DNA of 64,000 nucleotides from Rhyacophila brunnea (taxonomy: Eukaryota; Arthropoda; Insecta; Trichoptera; Rhyacophilidae). The stretch spans positions 4,180,450 through 4,244,449 of the forward strand of contig JAGYXB010001324.1 of the NCBI GenBank assembly GCA_022495005.1. Direction: 5' to 3'. The translations under genes and the position numbers were made by a program. Below the pieces are notes generated by a model. The model had not been told where the DNA came from. It was given only the letters and a program-made list of their open reading frames with translations, and did not search any database. Below, piece by piece: positions 24,086 through 37,100 of the stretch; within the stretch, counting starts at the first letter, position 1, and every line of letters starts with the position of its first letter.

Positions 24086-27000
24086 ATGGCGAATGTGCTT
24101 ACCTCGTGGTCTCCGGACAAGAAATACAGCGATAGAGAAAGGTTCATATTTTAAAACATATGTTTTCGTAAACAGCTTTCATGTTTAGGTTATAATTCTA
24201 CCAAACATTCATCCTTGGCATGTGAATGGAATAATTATTGTTGTTTTTAGTCGTTATATATAAATTGAGTGACATTAGTTTTGAATATACGGTTAGGTTA
24301 TCTACTTGTTCATTTGGCATGCTATAAATCAAGTTGTGTTCTATTTTCAATAGGTGGGTTTGCATTTATCCAGCATATATAAACAGTAAAAAGACTCTCG
24401 CCGAGGGCAGGCGCATGGCCAAAGACCAGTGTGTTGAAAATCCTACTCCTCAGGAAATCCGAGATGTTTTGGCGGCTTCCGGTTTCAACATTGGCGTGGA
24501 GAATAAACTATATCCAAGAGAAAAAAGCAAGGTGAGAACTGTCTATACAAATTATGATTGCTACACATCAGTAGCCCATGATATACCTATCCGTAAGACC
24601 GATAAATGAATAACATAATTTTAATAAAAGCTTTGCAAATGGAAAAATATTATTATATGCTTTAACATATTCATCGCCATCAGGGTCCGTTGACGGGCAC
24701 TGTGACTTCAAGGGCGCCGCGGGGGTTACTGATGATCGGCATGGAAAACTTACAGACCTATCTTTAGGTTTTTATTCAGCACCGGCGGTCACACGTTCTG
24801 TGTATTTTTCTATATGGGCTGACCTGCGTAGTCTTATTGTATATTACTGCAATTTGGCCTGAGAATATTCCTTCAAAGTAACTAAAGATAGGCTCGCAAA
24901 GTAAAAGTTAATGTATGCACTGTGACATTTTTAATTAGATGATGCTGAATGACTAATAATAATTGGTATAAGCTAATTGACTAATCTGAAATCAAAATGA
25001 ATAAGTACGGTCAAGCTTACAAAAATAACTTCACGCATAGTCGTCTGCGCTTGCTAGAGCGAGACATGTGAGTGGCAAGGTGGGCCGGTTCCGTGCAATG
25101 TGATAAATCATCATATTGGGGCTGCAACGGACTCCTGTGACCCAACAAAAAACCAAGAATCGCATTAAAAATGCATCAAGAAAAGGATACTTATATTAAC
25201 AAACTTTATTCATGTTCTAATCCATCTATCCATCCATCCATCAAAAAACCAAGAATCGCATTAAAAATGCATCAAGAAAAAGATACTTATATTAACAAAC
25301 TTTATTCATGTTTTAATCCATCTATCCATCCATCCATCAAAAAACCAAGAATCACATTAAAAATGCATCAAGAAAAGGATATTTATATTAACAAACTTTA
25401 TTCATGTTTTAATCCATCTATCCATCCATCCATCAAAAAACCAAGAATCGCATTAAAAATGCATCAAGAAAAAGATACTTATATTAACAAACTTTATTCA
25501 TGTTTTAATCCATCTATCCATCCATCCATCAAAAAACCAAGAATCGCATTAAAAATGCATCAAGAAAAGGATATTTATATTAAGGCGAATTCTTTGCCTC
25601 AATTTACGATCAAATGTGACTTCAACGCCATCTAAAGGCATCTACCATGAATTTCTAAAAATGTGTTACTATTTCATCGTGGCAATAAAATATAAAATAA
25701 AATATTGTGTGTCGCCACATATTAAAAATCATAAGTTTGATTATAAATTTATTATATATTTACTTACCTATGTAAAAATATTTACAATTAATATTTCCCC
25801 ATAAAATATTTACAATTCTAACATGTCGATTTGATTTAAAGTGTTTATGATTTTTACATTTTGTTTACCGTAGTTATTTTTACAGTGGCAATACAAGGGT
25901 ATCCTGTCCAGTCAATGAACCAGATTTTTTTACGCTGTCAATACGAATTAATATAAATATTTTTCTACAGTAAAATTCATTTATAGTAGTAAATGAACAT
26001 TTAAGTACAAATGTTTATAAGATTGAGTTTAATCTTGTACAATTGACAATTACATCAAATTTCTACTAGAGGTGGAATAAAAGAATGATATGAAATGAAT
26101 AGCAAAACAAATGCCATTCGAATTATTATTAAACAAAATAAGGAATATACAGTTGTACTTGGTTATTACTAGGAAGGTTGGACCGGCTGAATGTGGTCGT
26201 TATAAGCGGTACTCGTTATATCAGAGAATAGGTATTTTTATTGTCGGCGAAAACAACAATTAGACACTTAACTAGTGTCATAAACGTAATCTGTCCCCGG
26301 CGGCATCCTGTCCGATCGGATTTTATTGCTTAGGGTCGAAATGTCTTTAAACGATCAACACATTACCAGTATTTTAGCTCGGTATATCCGATAAGTATCT
26401 CGTTATAACAGTGAATAAAAATGTATGGAGAAAATCATATACCAAATGTCAATGACTGTTTCCTCATTACATCTGAGATCTCGCTATGTCCGAGATTGTA
26501 ATAACCGAGTTCGACTGTAGTTATAATTATGACAATGTCGATATTATATAGACATCCCAATTCATTTCGCTTCAACCATGTCCGAATGGGTTCATATGGG
26601 CCTCCACAGAGTGGACGGTTTGTATTAACTAACTAACTATATCTGAGATAAGAATAAAGTAAGACACGCAACGAATTGAATAAAAAAGAAGTTGGAGGTA
26701 AGAAAAAACGTAAATAAACATGCAAACAAATCTTGATAAGCAAACCCAAGGACAAAATAAGTGACAAATTAAAAAAATTGTAAAACGTAAGAAAAAAATT
26801 TAGAATTTGAAGTAAGTGCACCACTGATTACATAATATTCTAAGAAAAAGACAGAACGTTATTTCTTTGAAAAAATCTAATGTCGATTTTAAAGAACAGT
26901 GCAAGATAAAATAAAAGATATTTTTATTTATTTTACCTATAAATGTGTAAGTGAAATGGATTTGGAGATATAAAAAGAAACCTTATTGGCCCAGTGATTT

Positions 27001-30000
27001 CTAGGTAATTCCCTGAAGATCTCGAATAAATAATTAAAAATTATCAACACCTATACCATATTCCTAGGTATCTACTATGATTGAAAAGTAGATCTTAATT
27101 TTTTGTATTTATGATTGCTTCATAAAAAAACAATATTTACGACTTTATGATGTAGCAGATAAATAAGCAACTAAATAGTGATCCAAATATTATGAAAAGT
27201 TGAACTATCAAAGCATCACGGCATAAAATTAGTAATACTACGGTTATACACAATTTATTGTACCTACCTATTGTTATAATTTTCTTAGTTCATTTAATCG
27301 TTTTTAATTTAATTTATTTTCAAATTCACCTCTTATGTGTTCATTCACTGAATTGTTTACCCTATATTTTATGGAGAATAATAATAACTTCTATTTTCTA
27401 CATAATAAATTATCAACCTCCACTTTTTGACAGGACGGCATACAGTTATATAGGCACGTAGATAATAATTTTAAGGCCGTAGACAGGAATGAACGCTTGA
27501 TGGCCCAAATATAGTACAATAGTATGTATGTAATTAAAGTTAGGGTACAAGTCGGTTATCCTGGATACAGCGGCAAAGACATTTTGAAAATAGCCTATAT
27601 ACTGGATTATTTGTTAGGATTACCTAATCTAACTTAAACTAACCCAAACTAACAAATAACCCAGTATATCGGCTATTTTCAAAATGTGTTTGCCGCTGTA
27701 TCCAGGATAAACATATAGAACAAAAGTTAGTGAAGTGGAAGTTTGTCGAGGCTGTTTTGATCGGGTTAATTTGTCTTTGAATAATATTGTGACTAGAAAT
27801 TTTAACAATTCTTATTATTTTAACATTGTATATTGTTCATAATTTTCGCGACTACCACGTGAATAGACGATTTTTTTTTACTTATAACATTTTAAACACT
27901 TAACATAAATATGGATAAATTGTACAGTTACTAGACAAAGATTAAATTTGATGTGTGTCAGAAGTATCTTAGGCATTTTCGCTCGTATGCTTTTTTTATA
28001 TTATTATGAAACTATATTTATTTTAAAATCGCTTTATAAAAGGTAGGTACGTCAAAACAGTAATAAATATCTGAAATAATTACACAACACTATTTCAGAA
28101 AGTGGAGGTTGATATATGTAGTCCATTGACATATGCTCCAATATCGCAAAAAAAAATTATTGACAGCAGAATTAACACAGTTTTTGTCTTCGTACCTGGC
28201 GAACCTTTATTTTCAATGTATGTGTGTGTGTATGTATTTTTAATCTATGCAAGTACTGTTTCAAAAATGGTTCGATTTATTTCCGCGTTAGCAGCACATG
28301 TCGATAAAGTCTTGTCAAATATTCATTTTATTTACAATCGATTCGTTAAAATACAAAAATACAAGATTAAATTTAAATAACTAGCCTAAAAATTAATAAA
28401 TAATATTTTTAATAGAAACGCTAACCGTTTTTTGCGATAAATTATGTCTGAACCGAGATGTTTTTTTAATTGCATGCTTTCTAACCTCTAAATCGATGTT
28501 TTTTAAATTTGAAAAAAAAAAAGATATAAGGATATAATAAATTCCAATTAACGTTTAGCGTTTCCCTAGGTAATAGATTTACGTACATTTTTATCGTAAT
28601 TTTGATAATAAATCTTATGTCATTCATTCTTACCACCCGATAGAAATGTACCGAATTTGACACGTATATTTGGTATATAGAACTCCACGATACATCTTAA
28701 TTTTTTATTTTATTTTTCTCATTACTTTTGAATATATATTTACCAAAATAGCTATTTTTCGATAACAACTTTACATAGAGACATCACCTTAACAAACTTT
28801 ATTCATGTTCTGTTTGTTTCATTCATGTAAACTACTATATTATACAATGTAATCTCAATATTAAATGCCCGGAATTCTTATTTTCCCACTATTTGCGCGT
28901 TGCTTCTGCAGTCCCATTTCATTTTAGTATATTTTATACCCAGTTTTACATTTTTATGTCCTGCAATATTCAAAATTTTATCAAAATTCCTATATATTCA
29001 TACAATTCCAAAACTATGAACACATTCAATTAAATGCATGGCAGGCAATCATTGAAATGAATATTGAGGTGCGGATGCACATGTGTGTTTCTATTATAGA
29101 AATGTCTGCAATGCCCAAGGTCAAGGTTATATCTTAATTTTTGAATGACAAAGAAATGTTAGTTTTTCAATCTTACAACAGTATCTTCTTCCCCTTTGTG
29201 ACACTCAATCGGCCGGTGCGGAAATCTGGATGTTGGACCCGTTAAACCACTGTGAGGCTATCAGTAATCAGTCGAAAGAACATTTGATTTTTTTGCAATC
29301 TTTCGATTTGTAGCGATTAACATTCCCATTTCTCTTTGTACTTGAAAAGAGTAAAATCAACAACTCTACTTTTTTTGGATGAATCTTTTATATTTTCAGG
29401 CTGTTGTCTCCTCGAAATTTAATAGAAGATAATACTTTACTTACCTTTTTTTTAGGAAATATTCCAGCGAGGTCGTATTCGTGTTCAGTTGAAGAATGAT
29501 GATGGAACTCCGTTGAATCCAAAATACCCAACCAGAGATTCAATACTCCTACATTTAGGGGATACTATTCCTAAATTGAAGACCCGACAAAACCGGTAAG
29601 AAAATAATATTTATTACAAAGTTGGCAATATTGGCCACGATGGCAATCTCAGAACATCTTTTAATATGGTCGATTTGGTAACTATAGAAAAATTAATATT
29701 CTCTGCGTTGGCAGCATGGAATGTATTGTTTGTAAATAAAAAGAAAATTGGTTGTCTTGTTTTGGCTACTGATTTACGTAATTAATCAAGTAAATTCTAA
29801 ATGTTAATAATCTTAAATAAAGAAATACTTCTTAAATAAATGAAGTGAAACTGAGAGGATGATTACTAAGACTAACGATTAAATTAGATATTTCACGTTG
29901 CAGATTCATTTGACTGCTTTGACTTTGGTTATACTATTGATGAGCCAAAAGTTCGAGGACAATAAGTTGTCCAATTTGTCAATGCTTGCTACTGATACTG

Positions 30001-31487
30001 ACCAATGGACGATCAATGAACGAGTACAAAAGTTGAGCTTTGACAAATATCATAGTCAAACATATTATCGTAATGTCTTCTGATAATTCTGAAATTTCGT
30101 GTTGTTTTTATGTAGACATATATAAAATAATATAGAAGTGAAAGCAACACACATTTTACGTTTTTTTTTGAGGTATTTCATAAATTCAAATAAAATAATA
30201 ATTGCGAAATCTCTCATTTTCTAATATATATTTAAATTAACAAATTAATCATTGAAAAAGTTTAAAACGATTAAAGGTTTTTTTGGTCCGAATGGTCACG
30301 TATTAATCTCAGATTGAACTCACGTAGTGGTTGACGGACGGATTTTGGGAACTCGGCAAGTGAAATATCAAACAAGTTTGAAATCCAACTAACCTGGTCT
30401 GTGGACATAAAAGTCTGAAGAAAAAAAAAATTGAGGACTGTAAATCGTCTGACTTGCGTGCCTATGGAGCTGAGGCATATTGATCATAACAAGTTTTTTT
30501 ATACAATAAACCATTATTATTTAGAATGCTTAGATGAATAACTACAAAAAATCATCAATAACAGTACAAAAAATAACAATTCATCAAATAGTTATATGTT
30601 GCCGGGTTTCAAAGATGCCAATGAATATTAGAATAGAATATTAATCTATTTATGTCTACCAATTTAATAACACTAAATGCTTTCTGGAATCGATATCAAG
30701 TATGTAATATACAAAATTCCCATAATTAATTCTGCTAGGCATACCTAATCAACATTATTTGGAAAGTCCAATGTATAAAAAACTTTTGGTTTGTCACATA
30801 AATATAGTGATTTTAAACCTTTTTACTTTTGAATCATTTTGTAAAATTTCAGGGAATGCAATTAACTAATATTTTTGCAAAAACATTTTTAATTTTTATG
30901 CGTTATTTTAACACTTTGAATATAGTTCAATATTGTACGTGAACTGTAACATTAGTGTACATATTTATTGACAGAAACAAGACAAGCGGTGCATATTAAT
31001 AGCGACACTCATTATGTACTGACTATTCAATTCCATTGTGGCTACAATTAATTAAAATTTTCGCTAAATACTTCTTTGACGCGATATATCTAATCATGCT
31101 AATTTTTCAAAATAATTTTTTTAAAAATAGGGTATTTTAAACCTTTTTTTACTATGTTACCAAAAAGTTTATGCAAATTCTCGTGGAATCCCTGGCACTA
31201 TTCGCGGGAGCCCCAGGGCTTCTTGTATCTGGTTGGGAATTACTGCACTAATACACACAAGGAATTTTTATCTCTTTTAGCTGAAATCTCAGACCACACT
31301 TGTAAAGTTTGCTACAAATTAACCTCCAATGTGAAATGTCTTGCAGCTAATTGGATCATTAGCCTTAGTAACCATTCGTATTTGGATATTTTCTGCCCGT
31401 AGGAATACTGAGCAACCATTCACCCACCAACAGACCAGTGGTCCTCAAGTAGCCCAGAAGAGCAAAGGAAAGAAGGGTCGTCGATAA
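24086..31487 (+). CDS. SRP19: Signal recognition particle 19 kDa protein (4 exons, 152 aa)
   Basis: SRP19 binds helices 6 and 8 of SRP RNA and allows SRP54 to assemble, for co-translational targeting to the ER. Exons: 24086-24141, 24354-24531, 29456-29595, 31403-31487. The sum is 459 nt with matching phases (2, 0, 2). The protein starts MANVLTSWSPDKKYSDRER, then has the family hallmark WVCIYPAYINSKKTLAEGRR and a conserved NPTPQEIRDVL helix. It continues with KLYPREKSK, GRIRVQL and IPKLKTR, and ends in a lysine/arginine tail (QKSKGKKGRR) as in other SRP19 proteins. The length matches the family (about 144-160 aa). The first donor is GTTCAT, weaker than usual. Intron 2 (4.9 kb) carries a minisatellite, a pogo-like MITE and a palindromic MITE. 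No lesion was seen. Confidence 0.95.
25147..25582. repeat. 96 bp minisatellite, about 4.5 units
   Basis: Four full 96 bp units start at 25147, 25243, 25339 and 25435, followed by a partial fifth from 25531 to about 25582. Each unit contains AAAAAACCAAGAATC, a TTAACAAACTTTATTCATG segment and a CATCTATCCATCCATCCATC run. The period is a multiple of 3, so a 154-codon frame stays open through it (repeating NPSIHPSIKKPRI). This is interpreted as non-coding satellite inside SRP19 intron 2. A 23 bp piece of the unit recurs at 28789-28811. Confidence 0.9.
26160..26517. mobile_element. pogo/Tigger-like non-autonomous element, copy 2
   Basis: 358 bp, from CAGTTGTACTTGGTTATTAC to ATAACCGAGTTCGACTG, flanked by TA at 26158-26159 and 26518-26519. 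The interior matches copy 1 (15735-16310) in the inverted direction. No transposase. Lies in SRP19 intron 2. Confidence 0.8.
27544..27722. mobile_element. Palindromic MITE, diverged third copy
   Basis: The arms are complementary around TCGGTTATCCTGGATACAGC and GCTGTATCCAGGATAA, with the same ATTTTGAAAATAGCC and TGGATTATTTGTTAGG words as the copies at 21384 and 22693. It is more diverged, so an older insertion. Confidence 0.7.
27723..29455. other. SRP19 intron 2, distal part
   Basis: AT-rich intron DNA. It contains a 23 bp piece of the 96 bp minisatellite unit at 28789-28811. A 92-codon open frame at 28102-28380 resembles no family I know. Nothing else was recognised. Confidence 0.5.
29596..31402. 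other. SRP19 intron 3
   Basis: 1.8 kb of AT-rich intron. No bounded element, RNA gene or coding exon was seen besides short chance frames. Confidence 0.5.
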
Positions 31488-31513
31488 AATATATATCCAA
31501 AATTTCTTACATT

Positions 31514-31519
31514 AATAAA
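31514..31519 (+). terminator. Probable poly(A) signal of SRP19
   Basis: AATAAA lies 27 bp past the SRP19 stop codon, so the 3' UTR is very short. Confidence 0.65.
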
Positions 31520-32385
31520 ATATATTCTGTTTACTTATTTCAATGTGTACATGGTTTTTTTTTTTAAAAATTGAAGGTCATTTCAATATTACATACAATA
31601 AGTATTTTATACTTTTATGGAATAATAGAATCCTAAATTTTCTCATAATTATGATTTATAGTGAGGAGACATTGACGTTTTGCAGTTGACAGTTTGTCGA
31701 GGTGCAACTGCATGTTAATGCTAATTGTGGTCCACGTAGAACAGCCTAAGGTATGTTTTGTATTATGTACATAGCCTGGTGTCAATGAAAACCCGTGGCA
31801 TTCTTAATTTCGTTTCTTCACTTTGAGTCGACTCAGTATCTGCCATTAGCATCACATTTAAGTGTGTCTAGTCTTTGTCTTTCTCTTACCATGACTGCCC
31901 ACGTCTCGTAGGCGCATATATAAATTGGGAAGGAACACATGAGATCTCTGGATCCTTTTGATATCAGTCTTGCACCCACCTTTATCAGAGATACTCAACC
32001 CGAGATAAACGTATTATCTGACTAAGTAACAAAGTTCTATTTCCAGAATTGATTCCAAAAAATATCAGTAAAATATAATAGCTGTATGACCGTGGATTTC
32101 AAACATTGAATAAAAATACTTTTTCATTGACCCCTAAACAGTATTTCTGCGATCATAATGCAAGAAGTGTGTACATAGGTATTTTATTGTTCTAGTGACG
32201 ATTCCTTTATTTATTGATGAGCAGTCAACTGAAAATTTTCCCTTTAAAATCACCTTTGAGACTTTGTTAAATTTTTTCTGCACAAGTCCTGTTAATTGGA
32301 TGTGAGAATTTTTTTTTAAAGGTCTTCTTTCAGATTCATCAATAGAATATTGTTAATACGTGGTATATGGGCCAAAATTACAGTA
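31520..32385. other. Intergenic between SRP19 and the mariner element
   Basis: AT-rich DNA. A somewhat less AT-rich stretch at 31720-31985 looks like an old, unassignable retroelement scrap. No gene was supported. Confidence 0.4.
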
Positions 32386-33293
32386 CAGGCTGGGGCGTGG
32401 GAACTTCCTTTTTTGAAAATGAAACAAAAGACCGTACAGGTTTAAAAAAATTTTATTCTTATTTTTCGCCTGTCACACAACATTTAACATTTGATTTTAC
32501 ATTGTTTTAAAAATAATATCTTGTAAATGTTACCCTCCATTGTCAATACACTGATTCAGTCGAATTCGGAAGTTTCGGTTCACTCTTTCAAGCATTCCGA
32601 CTGGTATATTGGCAATTTCGGCTCGGATGTTGATTCTGTAGGTTTTCCAGGGTCTGTGGATGATCGTTATAGACCAGGGATTTGAGATAACCCCACAAGA
32701 AATAATCACACGGGGCTAAATCAGGCGAGCGCGCAGGCCAGTTTACATCCCTTCAGGGAGATCAGCCGCCCGGGGAAGGCTTGTTTCAAAAAATCCATTG
32801 AAACCCTGGAAGTGTGGGTTGTGGCCCCATCCTGCTGAAACTACACATTGTCCAGTGCCATTTCTTTGAGAATTGGGAAGACAAAAAAAACTCATGGATC
32901 ATAGTCAAATAACGGTCTGAATTCACGGTTACAGCACAATCGTTTTCTTGAAAAAAGTAAGGGCCAATGATCCCTACTCTTGAATGGAACTTGACACGAT
33001 CCGAATAAAGGGGTCTCTCATGAAGTACCCTGGGATTTGTTTCACTCCAGTACCGCAAATTCTGTTTGTTAACACAGCCACTAAGATGAAAATGTGCCTC
33101 GTAAGAGAAGAACAAAAGTGCGTCATTGGGTAAGATGTCAACCAGCAGCTCACATGATGTTTGTCGGGTTACATAATCACACAAACAGAAACCTTAAATC
33201 CAGCCCCTCATTGAGCCCTCCCTCTCCTCTCTGTGACCCCCACTAACTTCACAATGCCGGTTTGAAAAAAGGAAGTTCCCACGCCCCACCCTG
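32386..33293 (-). mobile_element. Dead Tc1/mariner-superfamily element
   Basis: 908 bp bounded by inverted ends CAGGCTGGGGCGTGGGAACT and its complement with one mismatch. It is flanked by TA dinucleotides (32384-32385 and 33294-33295), the obligatory target of this superfamily. It holds minus-strand transposase remains. The N-terminal DNA-binding half is deleted. Confidence 0.85.
32460..33184 (-). pseudogene. Decayed mariner-like transposase, catalytic part
   Basis: The minus-strand frame 33184-32786 reads FFSYEAHFHLSGCVNKQN, LRYWSETNPRVLHERPLYS and GIIGPYFFQEND. A second frame further on retains DLAPCDYFLWGYLKSLVY (about 32690-32745), then QCIDNGG and stop-like sequence. These are the DDE transposase words of Tc3/mariner-like insect elements. 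The usual aspartate of S-D-E-A-H-F is tyrosine here. The second catalytic region (normally FQQDGA) is scrambled, and frameshifts separate the blocks. Clearly inactive. Confidence 0.8.
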
Positions 33294-34100
33294 TACATAT
33301 TTGAAAAGACCATTGCTCTCTGGGTTGGTATTGTGTAAGGTTTTAATTGGTAATTAGCCATTTGGAAGTGTAGATATGCATATTCACTTTCGACCGTGTC
33401 TGCGATAAAGGAAGAGTAGTAGCATGCTGCGTTTAACAGCCACCGAAGCATACGAATCTTCCATTCCAGACAACCACCTAAGCGATAGTGCCCATAGAAC
33501 GCGTCGAGCGGGCGAAGTCGGCGTATGAAGCGTTTATTCATAACCATAATCACACGTCTCTTGCCGCGCATTACCGTTCACCTATGTAATAAGCGGCCCA
33601 AGCAGCACAAAATAATTATTATTACAGCGTCTCTCATAACAAAGCAATAAAAATATTATATTATTTCGGGCTTGTAATTAATATTTACGACGACATTATT
33701 CAACCAGCGAAATATAGGACACGGAATAAAATTAAACAAAGAGATCTCTGTTATTAAATAATTGCTTCTCGCCCGTCGATCGACGACGCCTCGAGCAGCG
33801 TGATTTTGGTAGCCGTGTTCAATGAATGGACTTCTTTGTATTTTCATTAAATCGTATCGCCGAGAAGCGAAAAACGGTGACTCATGCGGCAGGCGGGGCA
33901 CAAGGCATCGTCAAGTCCAGTGTGCGCTGGCATATTTGATTACGTTGTATTTTCGATGATTTACGCGCCACTTGTAGAAATTTTGCGCGGGCGCCGCACT
34001 CGCGGCGTCAATGGGCTTTATGCCTTAGGTGCCGTAGTGCAAACTTTGAATTCCATTGGAGTTTTGAGTCGACCATGGTCAAAGAAGTCTAAGTATAAAT
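33294..34100. other. GC-richer block of unknown nature
   Basis: This block is clearly less AT-rich than its surroundings, especially 33470-33560 and 33760-34080. It has several overlapping open frames on both strands (for example minus 33194-33571 and plus 33884-34114), none with a recognisable domain. It abuts the 3' end of the ZAD zinc-finger gene and could include its 3' UTR. A possible AATAAA for that gene on the minus strand is at 33533-33538. Confidence 0.35.
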
Positions 34101-37100
34101 CTATGACAAGTTAGTATTCAGTTCTGTTTTCTCTCTTTCAGTCTCTTTAGTTTGGCCTACACAAACAGTTTTCACTCTGGACTTGTGTGGCTTATTTTTC
34201 CCCGTGTTGTTGTTCCTTTTCAGTTTAAGGTGGACTAGTTTCACGTGTGTGTACATGGCTCCGGAGTGAGCGAATTGGATTCCACAATATTTACATGAGT
34301 ATGGTTTTTCACCGGTATGGGTTCTTATGTGAGCATTCAGCACTTGTTTATCCTGAAATAAGAAATTAAATCAGTTGCCAGAAGAAATGGGTTTGCCATA
34401 GCTATGTTTACAATATCATGTACATAGTTGTATTGCAAATACAAATGTAGTTTCATAATAATTAGTGAATGGAAAGCTTAACATATCTACATTAATTATA
34501 TGTACTTAGGTATTATAATAACACCCACGGTGGCCGTGCGGTTTAAGCGTTGGACTATCACTCCGTGGGTCTCAGGTTCGAATCCTGGGTCTGGCTAGTA
34601 CACATTGTTTTTCAATTTGTGTGAGTCAGGGTATGGACCCAATAGGTTGAGCAAGTGGCTGACATCCATTTCTCGTAAAAAACAAAAATCTGTTAATACA
34701 AACCTCTACTCTGTGGATCGGATCTTAGGATCGGACATGGTCGGAAATAATTTTTTTTCTCTATAAGTGCGATGATCCATGCGAAAGGTACAACAGAAAT
34801 GTCAAAATATAACATGAAGTGTACATCGCAAATTACCAATATCATCACAATTCAATATATCGACCCTTAATCGGCAGAACAACGTAAGCGACAATTCATA
34901 AATTTTAGAGAAGGTTTTTTCTTAATTATTTCCGTAATTAGTTCTAAAAATGAATTCTGTTAATGTGGTTACTAATAATTGGTTACTGCCTATACGGAAA
35001 TTATAAAACAATTGCATTAATGCTTTTAGTTTTCGAGATAGTGGCGGTAACGCTGTTTTGCTTATGTCTATGACGCGATATTTTTTCCAGGCATGTCGCT
35101 TACGCTATTTGGCGTAGTTGTTTTTATTTATAAATTTCATGCTAATTATCATGCCAGGGCATTAATAATTAAGTAATAAAATAAATAACATAAGTACCCA
35201 TTTATTTTACGAAAGGGGGCGTTGTTAAATAAATTAAAAATACTTTTTAAATTAATATTTTTGCTTGTAGATACTTAACCACATAGGTAAAATAAAAATA
35301 AATGATTGGTATTTTTAAGGGTTCGCTTATATTATTAATATTATTAGGTATTGTTATTTTTCAAAATGAAATATGTACGTATCTATTGTCCGGCAACTTC
35401 ATCTTGGCTACGTGGCAAATCTGTGAACTACAATCCCATCCAGTACAGCTAATCGAACTTCCGGTTTCAAATTAGGAACGCCCCCAAATTATTCATTGCA
35501 TTTTTGACACTTCGTATTGGACGCATCTATCAATTTACGTAATTTGAAGCTTTTTATTTTCAAAAGATGTCTAAAACAATACGAAATGATGTTCGAATTA
35601 TTATCAGTAAACTTTTGATTTATTGCGAAGAAGAAAAATAGTCGTATTTAAAAGGCGAGCCTATACAATACTTTCAACAAGCCCATTTTACGGGTTCCTG
35701 TCATGTCAGGTATGTCAAAATTCAGTGTTGTAATACTAGAAATATTTCCCCAAATACTGGAAATTATGTTTGTATATTATAAAGTTATGTGTATCGTAAT
35801 CTATTTTATTAATATTTTTAGACGTATAATAATTAAGTATAAATGATCATTAGTTAGTTAATGAATTGTCCTTGTATTTTTAAACCGATAAGTAGGTAGG
35901 TACATATTGTTTTAAAATTTATGTAAGGTGGATATAATTTAATTTATAGAAAATTATTTTCATAGTATGTGTTTCTACAACAATTTTACTAAAAATACGA
36001 TATAAAGACATCATTTGTAAATTATAAAACATGTGATTGGGTCATCAATATAATATTGAATATGTAATATCTTTCACTTCTACTTTTTTAGTCATAATTT
36101 GTGTTCTAGTTATTTAATTAATAAATACTTGCAGCAATATTATCAGTTAATGTGGGTTCAATGATACATTTCCTTCCAAATTCAATAATTATGCTGTATT
36201 AATTAACCTAATATAATAGTAATAATTAAGGGGGAGACGCATGCCAGCAGAGAACCTAGCGGAAATATACGAAGCTTGCAATTTGAGATTTTTTTTGATA
36301 ATTTACAATTTCAACTGTAATATTTAATAAATATGTATCCGAAAACATTAAAAAGATTTTTTATTTTTTTTTAAACTTAAAGATAAACTTACAATTGTAA
36401 AAAAATGTAATAAAATGTGAATTCGTTGCAGGGTCAAATCTTATTATTGCATTATATTTTATGGTCATAATTATCATTAAAATTTAGTTTATTAAGTTTT
36501 AGATTTTATGTGGTGTAGATTTTTGACTAATTCATCGTTTTAATATTTTTTATATATATTTTTAAAAACATCGATTTTTATAAAAATATAAATGTGTATA
36601 ACTTGAAATCCTTTTTATTTATATCAACTCGAGCTTCAATATTGTGACCATGCCTAAAATAAAATTTGATATAAATAAAAAGGATTTCAAGTTATACACA
36701 TTTATATTTTTTTAAAAATCGATGTTTTTTAAAATATATATAAAAAATATTAAAACGATGAATTAGTCAAAAATCTAAACGACAGAAAATTAAAACTTAA
36801 TAAACTAAATTTTAATAATAAATATGGCCATAAAATATAATGTAATAATAAGATTTGACCCTGCAACGAATTCACATTTTATTACATTTTTTTACAATTG
36901 CCAGTTTATCTTTAAGTTTAAAAAAAAATAAAAAATCTTTTTAGTGTTTTCAGATACATATTTATTAATTACTACAGTTGAAATTGTAAATTATCAAAAA
37001 AAATCTCAAATTGCAAGCTTCGTATTTTTCCGTTAGGTGCCTCTTTTCGCCTCTGATAGTATAAGCATCCCCCTTAAGAGGTGAAATTATTTGAAAAAAA

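Noticed and set aside
24334..24609. 91-codon ORF as a stand-alone gene
   Set aside because: It is SRP19 exon 2 extended into intron 2 past a good GTGAGA donor.
25147..25582. CRISPR-like array or repeat protein gene
   Set aside because: Units are directly tandem with no spacers, in a eukaryotic intron. The open frame follows from a period divisible by three.
33194..33571. 125-codon minus-strand frame
   Set aside because: It starts in unknown GC-richer sequence and runs into the mariner end, with no domain. It is treated as chance.
34524..34605. tRNA gene (A and B box present)
   Set aside because: Acceptor-stem ends do not pair, and the sequence continues into a repeat body found elsewhere in the window. 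It is a SINE head.
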